Positions 33,359 through 45,054 are shown, numbered from the stretch's first letter. The stretch is 64,000 bases of DNA from Arachis hypogaea (GCF_003086295.3 NC_092053.1:118502445-118566444), one strand, 5' to 3'. The notes: generated by a model from the sequence alone, not told the origin. Translations and numbers: made by a program.

Positions 33359-33722
33359 TTAAATTATCTTTTAGAAAGTAATATTAAGGTAATGCGACAA
33401 TGAGTTCAATTTAGTAGTTAATGTTTGGCTTTTGTATTACACTAATGACCTTCTATTTAGTACTTTCTGATTTGTTTGCTTATTACTTTAAAAGTTCTGG
33501 TTCGGCAATGATAATATGATATATATGAAACATACATGAGCGCTGAAAAAAAAGTGGATATTTGATCACCATTCAATATGATCATTTTGATTGAAGTTGC
33601 AGCAGCATAGTGTTCACTATTGTAACCTAAATATGTATTACCTTAATGTTGTTTCTTTTTATTGATAAACAAAGAACTTTATTAAGATGGAAAAGAAGAG
33701 TTTTGACAATCCATGTTTGCAG

Positions 33723-34076
33723 AAATTTGAAGTACCAGAGACCATAGAACAACGCATTCTAGAAGCTGCTGTGCCTGGGGAGGCAATCAGATTTGCTGTT
33801 ACAGCATATACACTGGGTAATGCTGATAGAGAAGCAAAATCATATGATTCCTCCATGGTAAATGTTGGAGATAATAGTGGTAAGTTTATTATCATCTTAT
33901 GTGAATCACTAATTATTTATCGTTAGTCGGTTACCAAAATTTACTGCACTCATATCAGTAGTATGATACTTCTTTTCCTTACCTTTTTACTTGGATTCAA
34001 GGTGGTATTGCAAACGAGGTGTCAATACTTTGGCATGCAAATTTTGAGGAATTTATACGGCATCTTAGGCATAAGG
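33723..34076 (+). pseudogene. Captured two-exon fragment, possibly RNA polymerase III subunit C82/RPC3-like
   Basis: Exon a (33723-33879) follows TTTGCAG and precedes GTAAGT. It reads KFEVPETIEQRILEAAVPGE and continues AIRFAVTAYTLGNADREAK. Exon b (34002-34076) follows TTCAAG and ends at a GT. It reads GIANEVSILWHANFEEFIRH followed by LRHK. Both exons are open with good splice borders, so the capture kept the gene's exon-intron structure. From memory the text resembles the plant RPC3 (C82) subunit of RNA polymerase III, but I hold that assignment loosely. Confidence 0.45.
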
Positions 34077-35097
34077 TTGGTTTTTTTATAAGTTTCCTAC
34101 TCTTTTGTTTTTTCTTTCTAATGATCTGGTTGATATATTTATGGATCTCATGCCATAAGGTGCTGTTATATGTATTTGGTGAATTCTTCTTCTCCATCTT
34201 CCCTTAGCATTCTGTATATTATTATTGGATGAATACACTTGAAATATCCCATGCAAATTACAGTTATTGGTCGAGAATGAAAGAAAGTGACTGGATGAAT
34301 AAATTTCATATATCTCTCCCTTTCAAAGGAGAAAGTGTTGCCCACTATTTTTACTTTTCAACAAATACATATGCCACTTCTTTTGCCCTTTCCACATGTG
34401 TATATGTTTTGATACTATGTCAAGATGTCTATGAAAAATTGCATACTTTGGAATTTGTGAGGGAGATCTATGTAATTTATTATTTACATTCTTTTTTAAA
34501 ATTTTAAGGGATTGATGGTGTTAAAATTTTGAACTTTTGATGTTTTTAAGTATTTGGTGGGCTTTGCTTTTTGAGTGTCAATTTGAATTTTGATTTGAAA
34601 ATTGAGTATATGTGAAGATTCAGACAAAGTGATGGAATTTTGTGCTGTTCAGCTCAATTTCTTGTCTTGTATAGTGTGAAAATTGGAATTGTCTCTCATA
34701 GTGAATAGTGTTATGTTATATGCTGTTGATTTTGTTGTTAAAGCTCTGTTTTTGAATTATGGTATACACTTTCAGACAGCCATTATGTTAGATAATCAGC
34801 TTTAGGTATCTTATTAGTTGTTAGGGATGAGTTTGTCTCCTACTTTATCCCTCTTCTAATTACGGTCTTTTTTATTAATTTCTTTGTCAGCGTATGTTAT
34901 CTATCAAGGGCTTAAAGTTTTCTCAACAATCTTCTAAAAGGTTACTAATCTTGGTTTTGATATTCTTTTTTCCCTTTTGGCAGTGTTTTATTTTCGTTTT
35001 TTTTAATCCTTATCACTCTACCACCATGAATTTGAATTAACTATCATTCATTTTCTTTCTTATCGATAAGGTGTTCTTGCTTCTATTATTTTCATTC

Positions 35098-35667
35098 ATG
35101 GGGCAAATCACCACTTCTGTGGCAGAACCTGTGTCTCAAGAAGCTTCAACTGATGATGAAATTTTTATATACCAGAGCTTGATCTTTGACGATGGTCTCA
35201 AGGTACTTTGGTCGTGTTTAATGTTCTTTTATGTGGCGAAGTTTGTTCCTCAACCATACCTCCTTCATGGCTAGTGCCTGTTTGTATAATGCATCTCTTG
35301 CTTTAATCTAGTGTAGGGTTCCATTATTAAGTAGGTTTTATTATATAATTTTGTTTGCTAACTATTTCTCATATTTTTATCACTTCTTAGGATTTGAAAA
35401 ATCTCAGATCACAGTTATACTCAGCTGCCGAGTATTTTGAACTTTCATACCCCAATGATGACCAAAAATAAATGTGAGTTACTTTCTATGTGCTGTTATA
35501 TATGTATAATGGTAGTATTATATCCTTTATTCCCATCTTTATTTTGTTTTCTCTTTTCATGTTATGGTTGATATGTAGAGACATTAAAGGATTATGCGAT
35601 TAAAGCTCTTGTGAATATTGTGGATCATTTAGATTATTGGAGGCATCAACTTGGGTTTGTTGATTTG
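35098..35667 (+). pseudogene. Captured Abl-interactor-like (ABIL) gene fragment, three exons
   Basis: ABIL proteins belong to the SCAR/WAVE complex that activates ARP2/3 actin nucleation. Exon 1 (about 35098-35202) encodes SQEASTDDEIFIYQSLIFDD then GLK, and ends at AAG|GT. Exon 2 (35391-about 35469) encodes DLKNLRSQLYSAAEYFELSY, a hallmark of the family's N-terminal region, followed by NDDQK and a stop. Exon 3 (35579-about 35667) encodes TLKDYAIKALVNIVDHL and then diverges into unrelated residues and a stop. The break after VDHL may mark the edge of the captured segment. The exon order is collinear with the gene and introns are retained, so capture was at DNA level. Confidence 0.75.
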
Positions 35668-36389
35668 AGGTGCTGAGAATAAATATGTTTTTAGGCATAG
35701 AATCATTTCATATTCTTTTATTTATAGGATCCAGGATGTCATAAAATATATGGTTACTAGGAAGTGAAAAAAACTTAGAAATTCATGTCGGTCCTTTTTT
35801 AATGCTTCTGTATACTCTTAAGTTGACGTCCTTCATTATTGATTTAAGTGTTTGTATCGATTTATGTAGAATAGAAGTTTGCATTTAGATGTTAATCTCA
35901 TGAGAATTTCACATGTTTAGCACGTTGGGTTGGCTATCAAATAGCTTTTAAATTTTTTATTTACCAAACACAATAAAAGATTTAAAAATATTAAAAAATA
36001 ATTTTTAATTTGAGAGTATGTAAATGAAATAAGATTAATGAATGATTCAAAATTAAAAATAAATAAATAATTATAAGATTTGTGGAGGTTTAAAAATTTC
36101 ACAAAATAGTTAATTTTTGTTAAATTAAAAAATCAATTTGTGGGGGTTTTAAACTGTCCCAAAGTGATTTAAAATTGCCACAAAAGTCTAACATAAAACC
36201 TCCACTAAACACAAACAAAACCTCTATTGAATAGATTGTGGAGGTTTTTAAAAACCCCCCACAAAAAACCTTGTAGCACCTCAAATTTTGGGGGTTTTTG
36301 AAACCCCCCAATTAACCATTTCGTGGGGGTTATAAATCTCCACAAATAAAAAAAAACTGCCACAAATAAATAAAAACCTTGTAGTGAGC

Positions 36390-36664
36390 GACGACAATGC
36401 TTAGAAGGACCAAAACTACGTAATGAAGAGAGAATGGAGGAGTGGAAATGTGCTTCAATTAACAGAGTGGAATTTTGATATTTTAAGAAATTATATCATT
36501 ATCTATCTCAAATAATAAATTACAAAATAACCCAACTATAGTTAAGATAATGACCAATTAAAATGTGACACATCATAAAGGATAATTTATATGTTATTTT
36601 AGAGGGGGTTGGATAGAATTTACCTAAAAATTAATATTTCTTTTAAAAAAGTTGAAAATTTTAC
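36390..36664. other. AT-rich flank of the CACTA element
   Basis: No gene seen. Joined across the CACTA it continues a GC-moderate segment present at 31090-31264, also without recognisable coding. Confidence 0.45.
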
Positions 36665-38061
36665 CTTTGTTATTGTTATTATTGTGTAGAATAAACCTAT
36701 GACCAAACAACCAAGAATCATAGATCTTGGAAAGGTAGCGGCCTTTTTTAGCACAAAAGTCTGAAAATTATCACGTGTATTTGAAATCCAAAAAAAATTA
36801 AAATGCATTAGACTTCATGAAAATTGCATGATAGGAAACTAAATAATGTAATTTTTTTTAAAACCATATAAAAATTAACGAAATTATAAAGACTGGGAGA
36901 GTAATCTAATAATTAAATATTGTAGTTAAGTAGTTTAGTAAGACACAATACCTTCATGTGAAGAAAAGGTCCTATATGAAATGATGTCAACATAGCAATT
37001 GCATTAGATAGTGATGTGAGGATTATAGATCTCTTCCATCTTAATAAAGGCTAGATATAAAGAGTTACAAACATGTCAATAATCTAGTTTCTGTTATATA
37101 AATATGTTATACTTGAAAATATTAAAATCACAAGCCAATGCCCTTAAATTAACATACAAAATAATGGGCCTAATCATGGCTTTATTATCTTTATTTTTTA
37201 TTTTTGTTTTAATCGATTTTAATCCATCTTGAATTTGACACTTCTAAAGTAACAAGATTACTTATTTTAATTATAAGCAGAACACAAAATAAAAACAATT
37301 TAAATAAAAAGTTAATTAACTTGTATCTTGCCAACGAGCTATAACTCATATGACATAATCTCTTCATATTTACCTACAGGTCGCGGATTTAAGACTTATT
37401 CTTAACTTTGAAAAAAAAACTAACTTGTGTCTTAAAGATATAATATTTTTTTTCCTGCCCTGCACAAAAAAACACAAAGAATAAGCTTTCTCTACGTAAT
37501 GTTTTTCAATAACAAAGTGGAACTAGCCACTTTCTTGTGCATAGAATTTTTTAAATAAAAATATTTCCGTATAAATATGATATTATGATTGGTTAAATAA
37601 TTTAGTCAAATATATTTAATAAAAAATTATAAAATTATTTAATAATTAATAATATTATCTTCGTATAAAGATGCCGTTATAAAAATAACAAAAAAATAAT
37701 TAAAGTTGTTAAAAGTGATCATTCTATATGAGATACCGTAAGTAGAGACGATGCCAAAATTATAACTCCAAATATGAAGGAATATTCTCCGGATGCCAAA
37801 GGAAGATCTGGTTTATTAATCTACAAAAAAAATTATAAGAAAGGTAAAAAGATATAATAACAAAACAAAATATGCAAAAGCAACAGGCAATAATAAGCAA
37901 TAAGCAATAATAAAGGTTGAATTATCTATTTTAACCAAAACAATTAATGAAAATCCAAGTGTTGACTTTTAGTAAGAAGTGCATACCTTGTCTATTTCCA
38001 CATCAGATAATTGATTCACTCCCATAACAAATTGAGACGTGAAGAAGATAGCTACTATATA
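36665..38061 (-). pseudogene. UbiA-type aromatic prenyltransferase (flavonoid/homogentisate type), three exons
   Basis: Enzymes of this family attach prenyl chains to aromatic acceptors (homogentisate in plastids, flavonoids in legumes) using an Asp-rich NDxxDxxxD motif. Minus strand: exon A (38061-37987, after TTTCAG, before GTATGC) reads FFTSQFVMGVNQLSDVEIDK, which contains the motif as NQLSDVEID. Exon B (37820-about 37737, after TTTGTAG) reads INKPDLPLASGEYSFIFGVI, the directly following conserved segment. Exon C (36760-36665, after TTTTCAG, before GTAAAA) reads TFVLKKAATFPRSMILGCLV, matching the next membrane exon. The order is collinear and phases are compatible. The N-terminal exons are not found upstream, where a copia remnant lies, nor the last exons downstream. 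The segment between exons B and C is also short of the known family sequence. Best read as a gene remnant. Confidence 0.75.
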
Positions 38062-38490
38062 CTGAAACATGGAAAAAAAAAACTGAGTAGATTATTAAAC
38101 TATTTCAAAAAGAATTAAATACATGAATCAATTTTTAATTAGTTAATATATATTAGTTAATTTTTTATTATAAAATTATTTTTTAACTTTTATTTTTAAA
38201 GGATTAAAGATTAGAATTTAAGATTTAAGATTTTTTTTTGTGACTATTTAGTATTTAAGATGTAAAATTTGAATTTTAAGATTTAAAATAAAAAATAATA
38301 ATTTCAAAAAATTACTAGAAAAAACATGATTCTTGTTGGGATAAGAATGAAATGAATGCCCATTTATCAATTGGGCGGCTAATCTTTTCCATACAAAGAA
38401 ATCTCTTTTCAAGACAAATTAAAAGTTATCGTTTACACACAGTAATAACGATAAGGGATAAGTATTGTTTTGGTCCCTAACGTTTTTTCA

Positions 38491-39876
38491 CAAAGGCCCG
38501 GTATAGATTATGAAGAAACGTATTCCCATGTAGTGGATGCGACAACATTGCATTATTTGGTCAGTTTATCTGCATATCATAAACTGCATATGCATTTAAT
38601 GGATATGGTAACAGCCTACTTATACGGCTCATTAGATCGGAATATCTATATGAAAGTCCCTGAAAGACTAAAGATATCTAAACCATCCAATGAATATTCG
38701 CAAGGGTTTTACTCAGACAAATTGCAAAGATCTTTATATGGTCTAAAGCAATCTGGACGAATATGGTATAATCGTCTTACTGAGTATCTGGCCAAAAATG
38801 GATTCAAAAATGATGATATCTATCCATGTGTTTTCATAAGGAAATTTACATCTAGGTTCATTATAATTGCTGTGTACGTTGATGATTTAAATATCATTGG
38901 AACTCCTGAAGAGATTCCAACAATTATAAAAACTCTAAAAGAAGAGTTTGAGATGAAAGATCTTGGAAAGACTAAATTTTGTCTCGGCCTGCAGATCGAG
39001 CATATAAAAAATTGGATCTTTATTCATCAAACAATATACACAAAGAGGATCTTGAAAAGATTTTATATGGATAAGTCACATCCCTTGAGTACCCCAATGA
39101 TCGTAAGATCTTTGTATGTGGAAAATGATCAATTCCATCCTAAAAAAGAAAATGAAGATATCCTTGGTCCTGAAGTACCATATTTTAGTGCCATTGGAGC
39201 ATTAATGTATCTTGCTAATAATACATGACCTGATATATCATTTGCTGTGAATTTACTAGCAAGATATAGTTCCTCTCCAACCAGAAGACATTGGAGTGGA
39301 ATCAAACAAATTTTTCGATATCTTCATGGAACGGTTGATATGGAATTGTTCTATCCCTATGTATCCAAGTCACAACTAGTTGGCTATGCAGATGCTGGAT
39401 ATTTGTCTGATCCACATAAAGGGAGATCTCAAATAGGATACCTGTTCACATATGGTGGAACAGCTATATTTTGGAGGTCCACGAAACAGACGATTGCTGC
39501 AACATCCTCTAATCATGCCGAAATACTAGCGATACATGAAGCTAGTCGCGAGTGTTTTTGGCTCAGAAGTTTGATCCAATATATTCTGTCATCATGTGGA
39601 CTGATTGATCATAAGATAGCTCCAACTGTCCTGTTTGAAGATAATACAGCATACATTGCTCAACTTAAGGGTGGATACATGAAAGGTGATAGAACAAAGC
39701 ATATTTCTCCCAAATTCTTCTTCACTCATGATCTTCAAAATCAAGGGACTATTGATATCCAACAGATCCGTTCAAGTGACAATTTGGCAGATTTATTCAC
39801 AAAGTCACTCCCCAAATCCTTCTTTGAAAGATTGGTACATGAGATTGGGATGCGCCGATTTCGAGACATTAAATGA
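38491..39876 (+). pseudogene. Ty1/copia reverse transcriptase - RNase H, 5' truncated
   Basis: This is the C-terminal part of a copia polyprotein. RT motifs seen: DYEETYSHVVDATTL (about 38508), LYGLKQSGRIWYNRL (about 38737-38781), the catalytic AVYVDDLNIIG (about 38870-38902) and FCLGLQIEH (about 38977-39003). The RNase H part has VGYADAGYLSDPHKGRSQIG (about 39379-39438), ATSSNHAEILA and the terminal DNLADLFTKSLP (about 39778-39813). A TGA at 39226-39228, where the family has Arg in the TRPDI motif, is the only clear stop in about 460 codons. So the surviving half decayed little despite losing the 5' half. The YVDD active site is intact. Confidence 0.88.
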
Positions 39877-40060
39877 TGTCGACAAGAGGAAGAGGTTGTA
39901 CTCTTTTTTCCTTGGTCAGGTTTTTTCCCATTGGGTTTTTTTGACAAGGTTTTTAATGAGGTAGTTCCCATCACAAAGGATATTGTACTCTTTTTCCTTC
40001 ACTAAGATTTTTTTCCATTGGGTAATGAGGCAATAATCCTAAATGGGCATCCAAGGAGAG

Positions 40061-40269
40061 TGTTGGGATAAGAATGAAATGAATGCCCATTTATCAATTG
40101 GGTGGCTAATCTTTCCCATGCAAAGAAATCTCTTTTCAAGACAAATTAAAAGTTAATGAAGGTTGAAAACAAAGGCTTGTCACCTATATAAATAGGTGAA
40201 GTCTCACTTGTATTTACACAGAGCAATAACAATAATTATTCTCTCTCTTTACATTCTAATTTAAATACT

Positions 40270-40310
<41 letters not shown>
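40061..40310 (+). repeat. 3' LTR of the copia remnant
   Basis: It begins TGTTGGGATAAG directly after a purine tract. TATATAAATA at about 40185 is a TATA box. It runs into an (AT)n microsatellite at 40274-40308; the true end is uncertain. Confidence 0.7.
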
Positions 40311-40996
40311 TAAATACATATATAATTATTGTTATTGAGCTAATTATATTAATATTAGAGTCTTCTATTTACACATCTTTATTTTATATTTAGTACACAT
40401 TTTATTTATTTTACAACAACTCTCTTGTTAAACTCTTTCAAAATAGTGAAATTACACCTTCTAAAATAGGGAAAAAAAAAACAATTTCTTTTCTAGGCAG
40501 AACATGAAAAACAGAGGATAAGTTTTGTGGTGATGGTGGCAACTTGGGTTGAGCAGAGATGTTATCGTTACACAAAGTTAATTAAATATGAGTTAACCAA
40601 AAAAAAAAAAAATTAAATATGAAACTTTGAAAACTTCGAACAAGACCAAATGTTATATCAAAGAATAATTATACCTTAATAAATAATACATTTTCTAAAT
40701 CAATTCATACAATAACTAAATATAAATAATTAGTTTGAAATTTCTAATAAACCTAAAATCAAGAAGTACAAACATACTTGAAATGTGTAATTATTGTATA
40801 AAATATTTATCTCTTAAAATAAGCTTTGAAATTTTTATAAAACTATTACTTTTATATTAAAATGTAAATTAGCACTTTTTTATGTTAAAAAAATGCAAGT
40901 AATGTACCATTAATTTCTTTCTTTTTCTACTTATTTATAATAATATCTTTTATGAAATTAGTTAAAATACAACCGTGATTTTAGAATTTATATTAA
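40311..40996. other. AT-rich sequence without recognisable gene
   Basis: No coding signal on either strand. Confidence 0.5.
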
Positions 40997-41483
40997 TTAG
41001 AGAAAATTACACTCCCCTCCCTGCGAGATGCTAAAATGACACTCCCCTCCCTTCTATTTTATAAATGTGCATTCCCCTCCATTTTAACTTTTAAAAAACC
41101 TCATCTTTAATCCATTTTAAACTTTTTGTGTTAACTAATGTTAACTTTATCTATTTTTTAAGAAAAAATAAATTATTTTTTTAAAAAATACCCATTAGTA
41201 AAAATTTTATTTTTTATCATTAAATTTTGCTTACCAAAATATCTTTTAATAAATTATTCTTTTATTGATTAAATTGTATTTTTAAAAAAAATTTAATAAT
41301 TATATAATTTTTTTCTAAAATACCCTTCAATAATTTTTTAATTATTAAATTATAATTTTACCAAAATTTTCGTTAACAATTTTTTTATATTTTACTATTA
41401 ATTTTTCGATATCTATATATATTATTTTAATATTAAATAAAAAATTTTAATAAAATTATTTTTTAATATCAATATATATTAAT

Positions 41484-41518
<35 letters not shown>

Positions 41519-41993
41519 CAGTAGTAAGATTTTTTTATTTAATATTAAAATAATATATATTGATATAAAAAAATTAATAATAAAATATAAAAATAATTGT
41601 TAACAAAAATTTTGATAAAATCACAATTAATAATTAAAAAATTATTGAAGGGTAGGTATCTTAAAAAAAATAATTTAATTATTAATTTTTTTAAAAGTAT
41701 TTTAATAAAATACAATTTAATCAATAAAAAATAATTTATTAAAAGGGTATTTTGGTAAGTAAAATTTAATAATAAAAAATAAAATTTTTACTAATAGGTA
41801 TTTTTTCAAAAAATAATTTATTTTTTCTTAAAAAATTGATAAAGTTAATATTAATTAACACAAAAAATTTTAAATGGATTAAAGATGAGGTTTTTTAAAA
41901 GTTAGAAGGGAGGAGAATGTATATTTATAAAATAGAGGGGAGGGGAGTGTCATTTTAGCATCTCGCAGGAGAGGGGAGTGGAATTTTCTCTAA
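40997..41993. mobile_element. 1 kb foldback element (TTAGAGAAAATT termini)
   Basis: The arms 40997-about 41490 and about 41515-41993 are inverted complements for almost their whole length: TTAGAGAAAATTACACTCCC at the left matches GGGAGTGGAATTTTCTCTAA at the right. CGAGATGCTAAAATGACACT matches AGTGTCATTTTAGCATCTCG further in. The centre is an (AT)n run. This looks like a large MITE or Mutator/foldback type. I see no convincing TSD. Confidence 0.8.
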
Positions 41994-42475
41994 ACAAATT
42001 ACCAAAATTGTTAGAGCTCACTTGCAAGACTCCTTTTAAAAATAGAACAATGCTAGGGAAGCAAAAGGGTATTAGCCAAAAACCAGCCAAATACTTCTAG
42101 GTGAATCCAAAATTTCTACGAGTTAATATATATGTATGTTTCTTTTGCTAAGTATCAGAATGTTTTTTTTTTCATACTAAATAGATGTTCTTTTATATAT
42201 TTTTCAAATTTTTTTGTATTACAAATATAAATGTCTCTATTTTTTTTAAAAATTTCATAATTTTTTTTTAAATTTTATAGATATTTAATTATTTTTGCTA
42301 AAATATAATTAGATATTTCTCTTGTTAAGTATTAGGATATTTTTTTCATATTAAATGAATATTTTTTTTATATTTCTGTAATTTTTTAAAGACTTCTTTT
42401 GACTAAGATCAAGTGTGTAATTTGAAATTAATCTAAATTGTGATTTGTGGAAATTTGAATGTGCGTGCAGGCTTC

Positions 42476-42608
42476 ATATGAATATCAGGAAGACATTTTG
42501 TTGATGCGATTTGCTGATTATTTTGGCCGCGCCTTCTCATCTGTTGGAGGAGCTCAATTCCCATAGTTTAAGACTTTCAAAGAATCTCCAATTGTAAAGA
42601 TTGTTGAT
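42476..42608 (+). pseudogene. Isolated exon-like fragment, family not recognised
   Basis: It follows GTGCGTGCAG and precedes GTAAGT, so both splice borders look good. The frame reads ASYEYQEDILLMRFADYFGR then AFSSVGGAQFP, a TAG (42565-42567), and FKTFKESPIVKIVDV. The amino-acid composition is like a real exon with one nonsense change. No neighbouring exon was found. Confidence 0.5.
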
Positions 42609-42739
42609 GTAAGTTGTCTTTTTTTCCCCTTTCTATAACGAAAGAAAAGAAACAAAGGGCTTATTCGACTTATGATTAGAAGGTGAAAGATGCAAGTTTT
42701 TTGTTGGTTTAGCTTTGTTCTCTCACCTAATGTTTGCAA

Positions 42740-42920
42740 CTGTGAAGTGCAAGTATTGCTTCCCGAAACGGTTCACCTCCAACTGCAACGGCAGTTCCGG
42801 TAACACATCTAGTTTATGAAAGGGAAGTGGTTCTTGTTGATGGTGGCAAATTCGACGAGTCAGATGTTGGTGATAGAAGAGGAGTGAATCGCGGTGGGGA
42901 GGCGGAGAGGGCCTGATGGT
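42740..42920 (+). pseudogene. GC-moderate fragment, possible exon scrap
   Basis: One frame reads RNGSPPTATAVPVTHLVYER and then EVVLVDGGKFDESDVGDRRG before a stop. Not recognised. It stands out from the AT-rich surroundings by composition only. Confidence 0.25.
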
Positions 42921-45050
42921 GAAAGAAGGGTCTGTGTGTGTGATTGTTGAAGGTGGGTAGGTTAATGTGAGAGAGAAGATGAAGATTTTTATAGGTTTTA
43001 ATTATGTTTACTTAATCAATTTTAAATTTTTTAAATTTTGAATTTAAAAAATTTAAAATTAATTAATTATTAATATAAATTAATGTGATTTTGTTTAGTT
43101 TTTTGTTGGTAATCTCTTAGTTCTATATACTTTTCCTTAAAGATAATACTGGAGATACTTCCGAAAAATTATCCACAGCAAAAAATGATGAAAAAAGTCC
43201 TACTGGTATCTGTTCAAAATAAACAAAATGAGCAATTGATGATGATTAATAATTTTTATTTAGGGCGTATTTGGTTAAAAAGTAAAATCAATGTTAAAAG
43301 TTAAAATTAATTTATATAAATTTTAACAATGTCTAGTTCAACACACCATTAAGTAGGATGTAATCGAGTCAAGTTGGATCAAATTTAAAAATTGAACCAA
43401 TTAAGTCTGATTGGTTCGAATTGAACTGAGTAGTGTGTTTTTGTAATTGAACTTGAACCGATCAAATTTGGATTTGATTATTAAAATTAAATTTGTAAAA
43501 AAATGGAAAAATAAAAAAACGAAAAAAATTATATAACACTACAATAAAAAAAGGGATGAAGATGATAAACACTATATTTTTTAATTTTCTTTAATATAAT
43601 TAGATAAATTTAGTTCTATGACCCTAAATCCTATATCCAAATCAATATAATTAAATTTTACCCATTTAATTTAGACTCGATTAATTATTAAATATAATAT
43701 TTAATATAATCGGATCAGGTTAAATTTAATCAAATTCTTCGTATCCATTTATACCGCTACCATGAAATATTAGAGTATTAGTATATGAATTAAAAATAAA
43801 ACTAACCAGGCAAAGGAATGTATAAAATCTGCAAAACTGGAGAAATATAACGAGTCTCTTTTTAATAGACTCTAAAATATTTAGTGATTCAGGAGCTTGT
43901 GGTTCAGATTCATGTGATTGTGCAGAAGATAATGCTTTTGTTAAGTATGTTTTTTCAATTTTATTGCTTCTAGATCCTCCTTCAATGCGATTGTAATGGA
44001 GCTTTGAAATGTTGTGCGACAAATATGTGTCTTGATACTGTGATCTTTTGTGAGATTCTTATTATTTTGTCACAAAGCTCTTGTTCGGTAAGAACCTGGG
44101 GACCCAAATTAAATTTCATGTTAGCACTCACATTAGGAATTAAATATTCATAATTTGATAAAATAATAAATAAGTTTCTGATTTTTTATTTCATATTCAA
44201 ATGAGTTTCTTATTAAATTTAATTTCAAATAAGCTTTTGATTTTTTTAAATACACATAAATGTTTTCGTACCGAATTCAAATCATTGTTAGAAAAACCTA
44301 TGTACTTTTTAATTATTTACGAAGGTTAAGAATTTATTTGTATTTTAATTTGGTAAAAATTTATTTATTTTTATGATAAAAGATTAGAGATTTATTTATT
44401 ATTATTAATATTATTATTATTATTATTTTATTATTTTTAGTTTTTTATGAATTTTTAAAATTATAAAATGTTAAAATAAAAAAAAATACAAATACAAATC
44501 GAACTTATGGGTAAAAAACTCAAATAAGTCAAAGAAAGCAAAATTTTACACAAATTCGCCAAACCAAAATCTGCTTCATGAATCCACCAATGCACATTTA
44601 TATGTAGTTCGAACCAGCCTGATTCGAATTCCATTTCTACATAATTCGAACCAGGTTGGTTTGAATTATATACAAACACACGCACACACTAATTCGAACC
44701 AACTTGATAGAGGGTATTGATCTTGTATAAATAGAGGGTATTGAGAAAAATAAACTAATTAAATTAATTCATATATTTCGTTATCATATTATTATTTATT
44801 AAATAATTCGATATTTACTCCAATCAAATCAAATAATTAATATAATTAACTAAATTAATTAATTAATATAATTAATTATAATAAATGGTGAAATTTGAAT
44901 GTCTAATCAAATTAATTAATTGATATAATTAATTAATTATAATTGATTTGCTTTAATGAATTAAATGAAATAAATCAGGAAACACCTTAAGAGCATGTCG
45001 CATGAGTTCTGTTATTAAGTGCAAAAATTTGATTTTTATATAATAGAACA
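42921..45050. other. AT-rich intergenic DNA
   Basis: I see no gene I can name. A minus-strand open segment at about 43830-44090 (fragment VLTEQELCDKIIRISQKITV in one frame, another frame after it) may be a decayed exon. A cluster of ATTCGAACCA-type repeats lies at 44605-44700 and an (ATT)n tract at 44398-44428. Confidence 0.5.
44605..44700. repeat. TTCGAA-centred repeat cluster
   Basis: AGTTCGAACCAGCC, GATTCGAATTCC, AATTCGAACCAGGTTGG and AATTCGAACCAACTTG occur within about 95 bp. Confidence 0.6.
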
Positions 45051-45054
45051 GATA

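Larger units (their letters stand above)
31268..36386. mobile_element. CACTA (En/Spm) DNA transposon, 5119 bp, TSD AGC, carrying gene fragments
   Basis: It begins CACTACAAGATTTCTATA and ends AAAAACCTTGTAGTG, so the termini are CACTACAAG inverted repeats. AGC at 31265-31267 and 36387-36389 is the 3-bp duplication this superfamily makes. Sub-terminal repeats of TGTGGGGGTTTT/AAACCCCCAC type cluster at both ends (about 31288-31375 and 36130-36370), as expected for transposase-binding sites. I find no transposase. The interior instead contains exon-like pieces of apparently unrelated genes (ankyrin-like, ABIL-like and others) all on the plus strand. This makes it a non-autonomous, gene-capturing CACTA. 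Confidence 0.88.
38334..40310 (+). mobile_element. Truncated Ty1/copia retrotransposon
   Basis: A 5' LTR remnant (38334-about 38455) begins TGTTGGGATAAGAATG, identical to the 3' LTR start at 40061, but lacks its middle and its end. The interior begins abruptly within RT, so gag, protease, integrase and most of the 5' half are deleted. RT and RNase H follow to 39876, then a purine-rich CCAAGGAGAG and the 3' LTR. The exact right end and a TSD could not be fixed. Confidence 0.8.

Noticed and set aside
42554..42739. Minus-strand ORF over the orphan exon
   Set aside because: Antisense to a better supported exon with splice borders.
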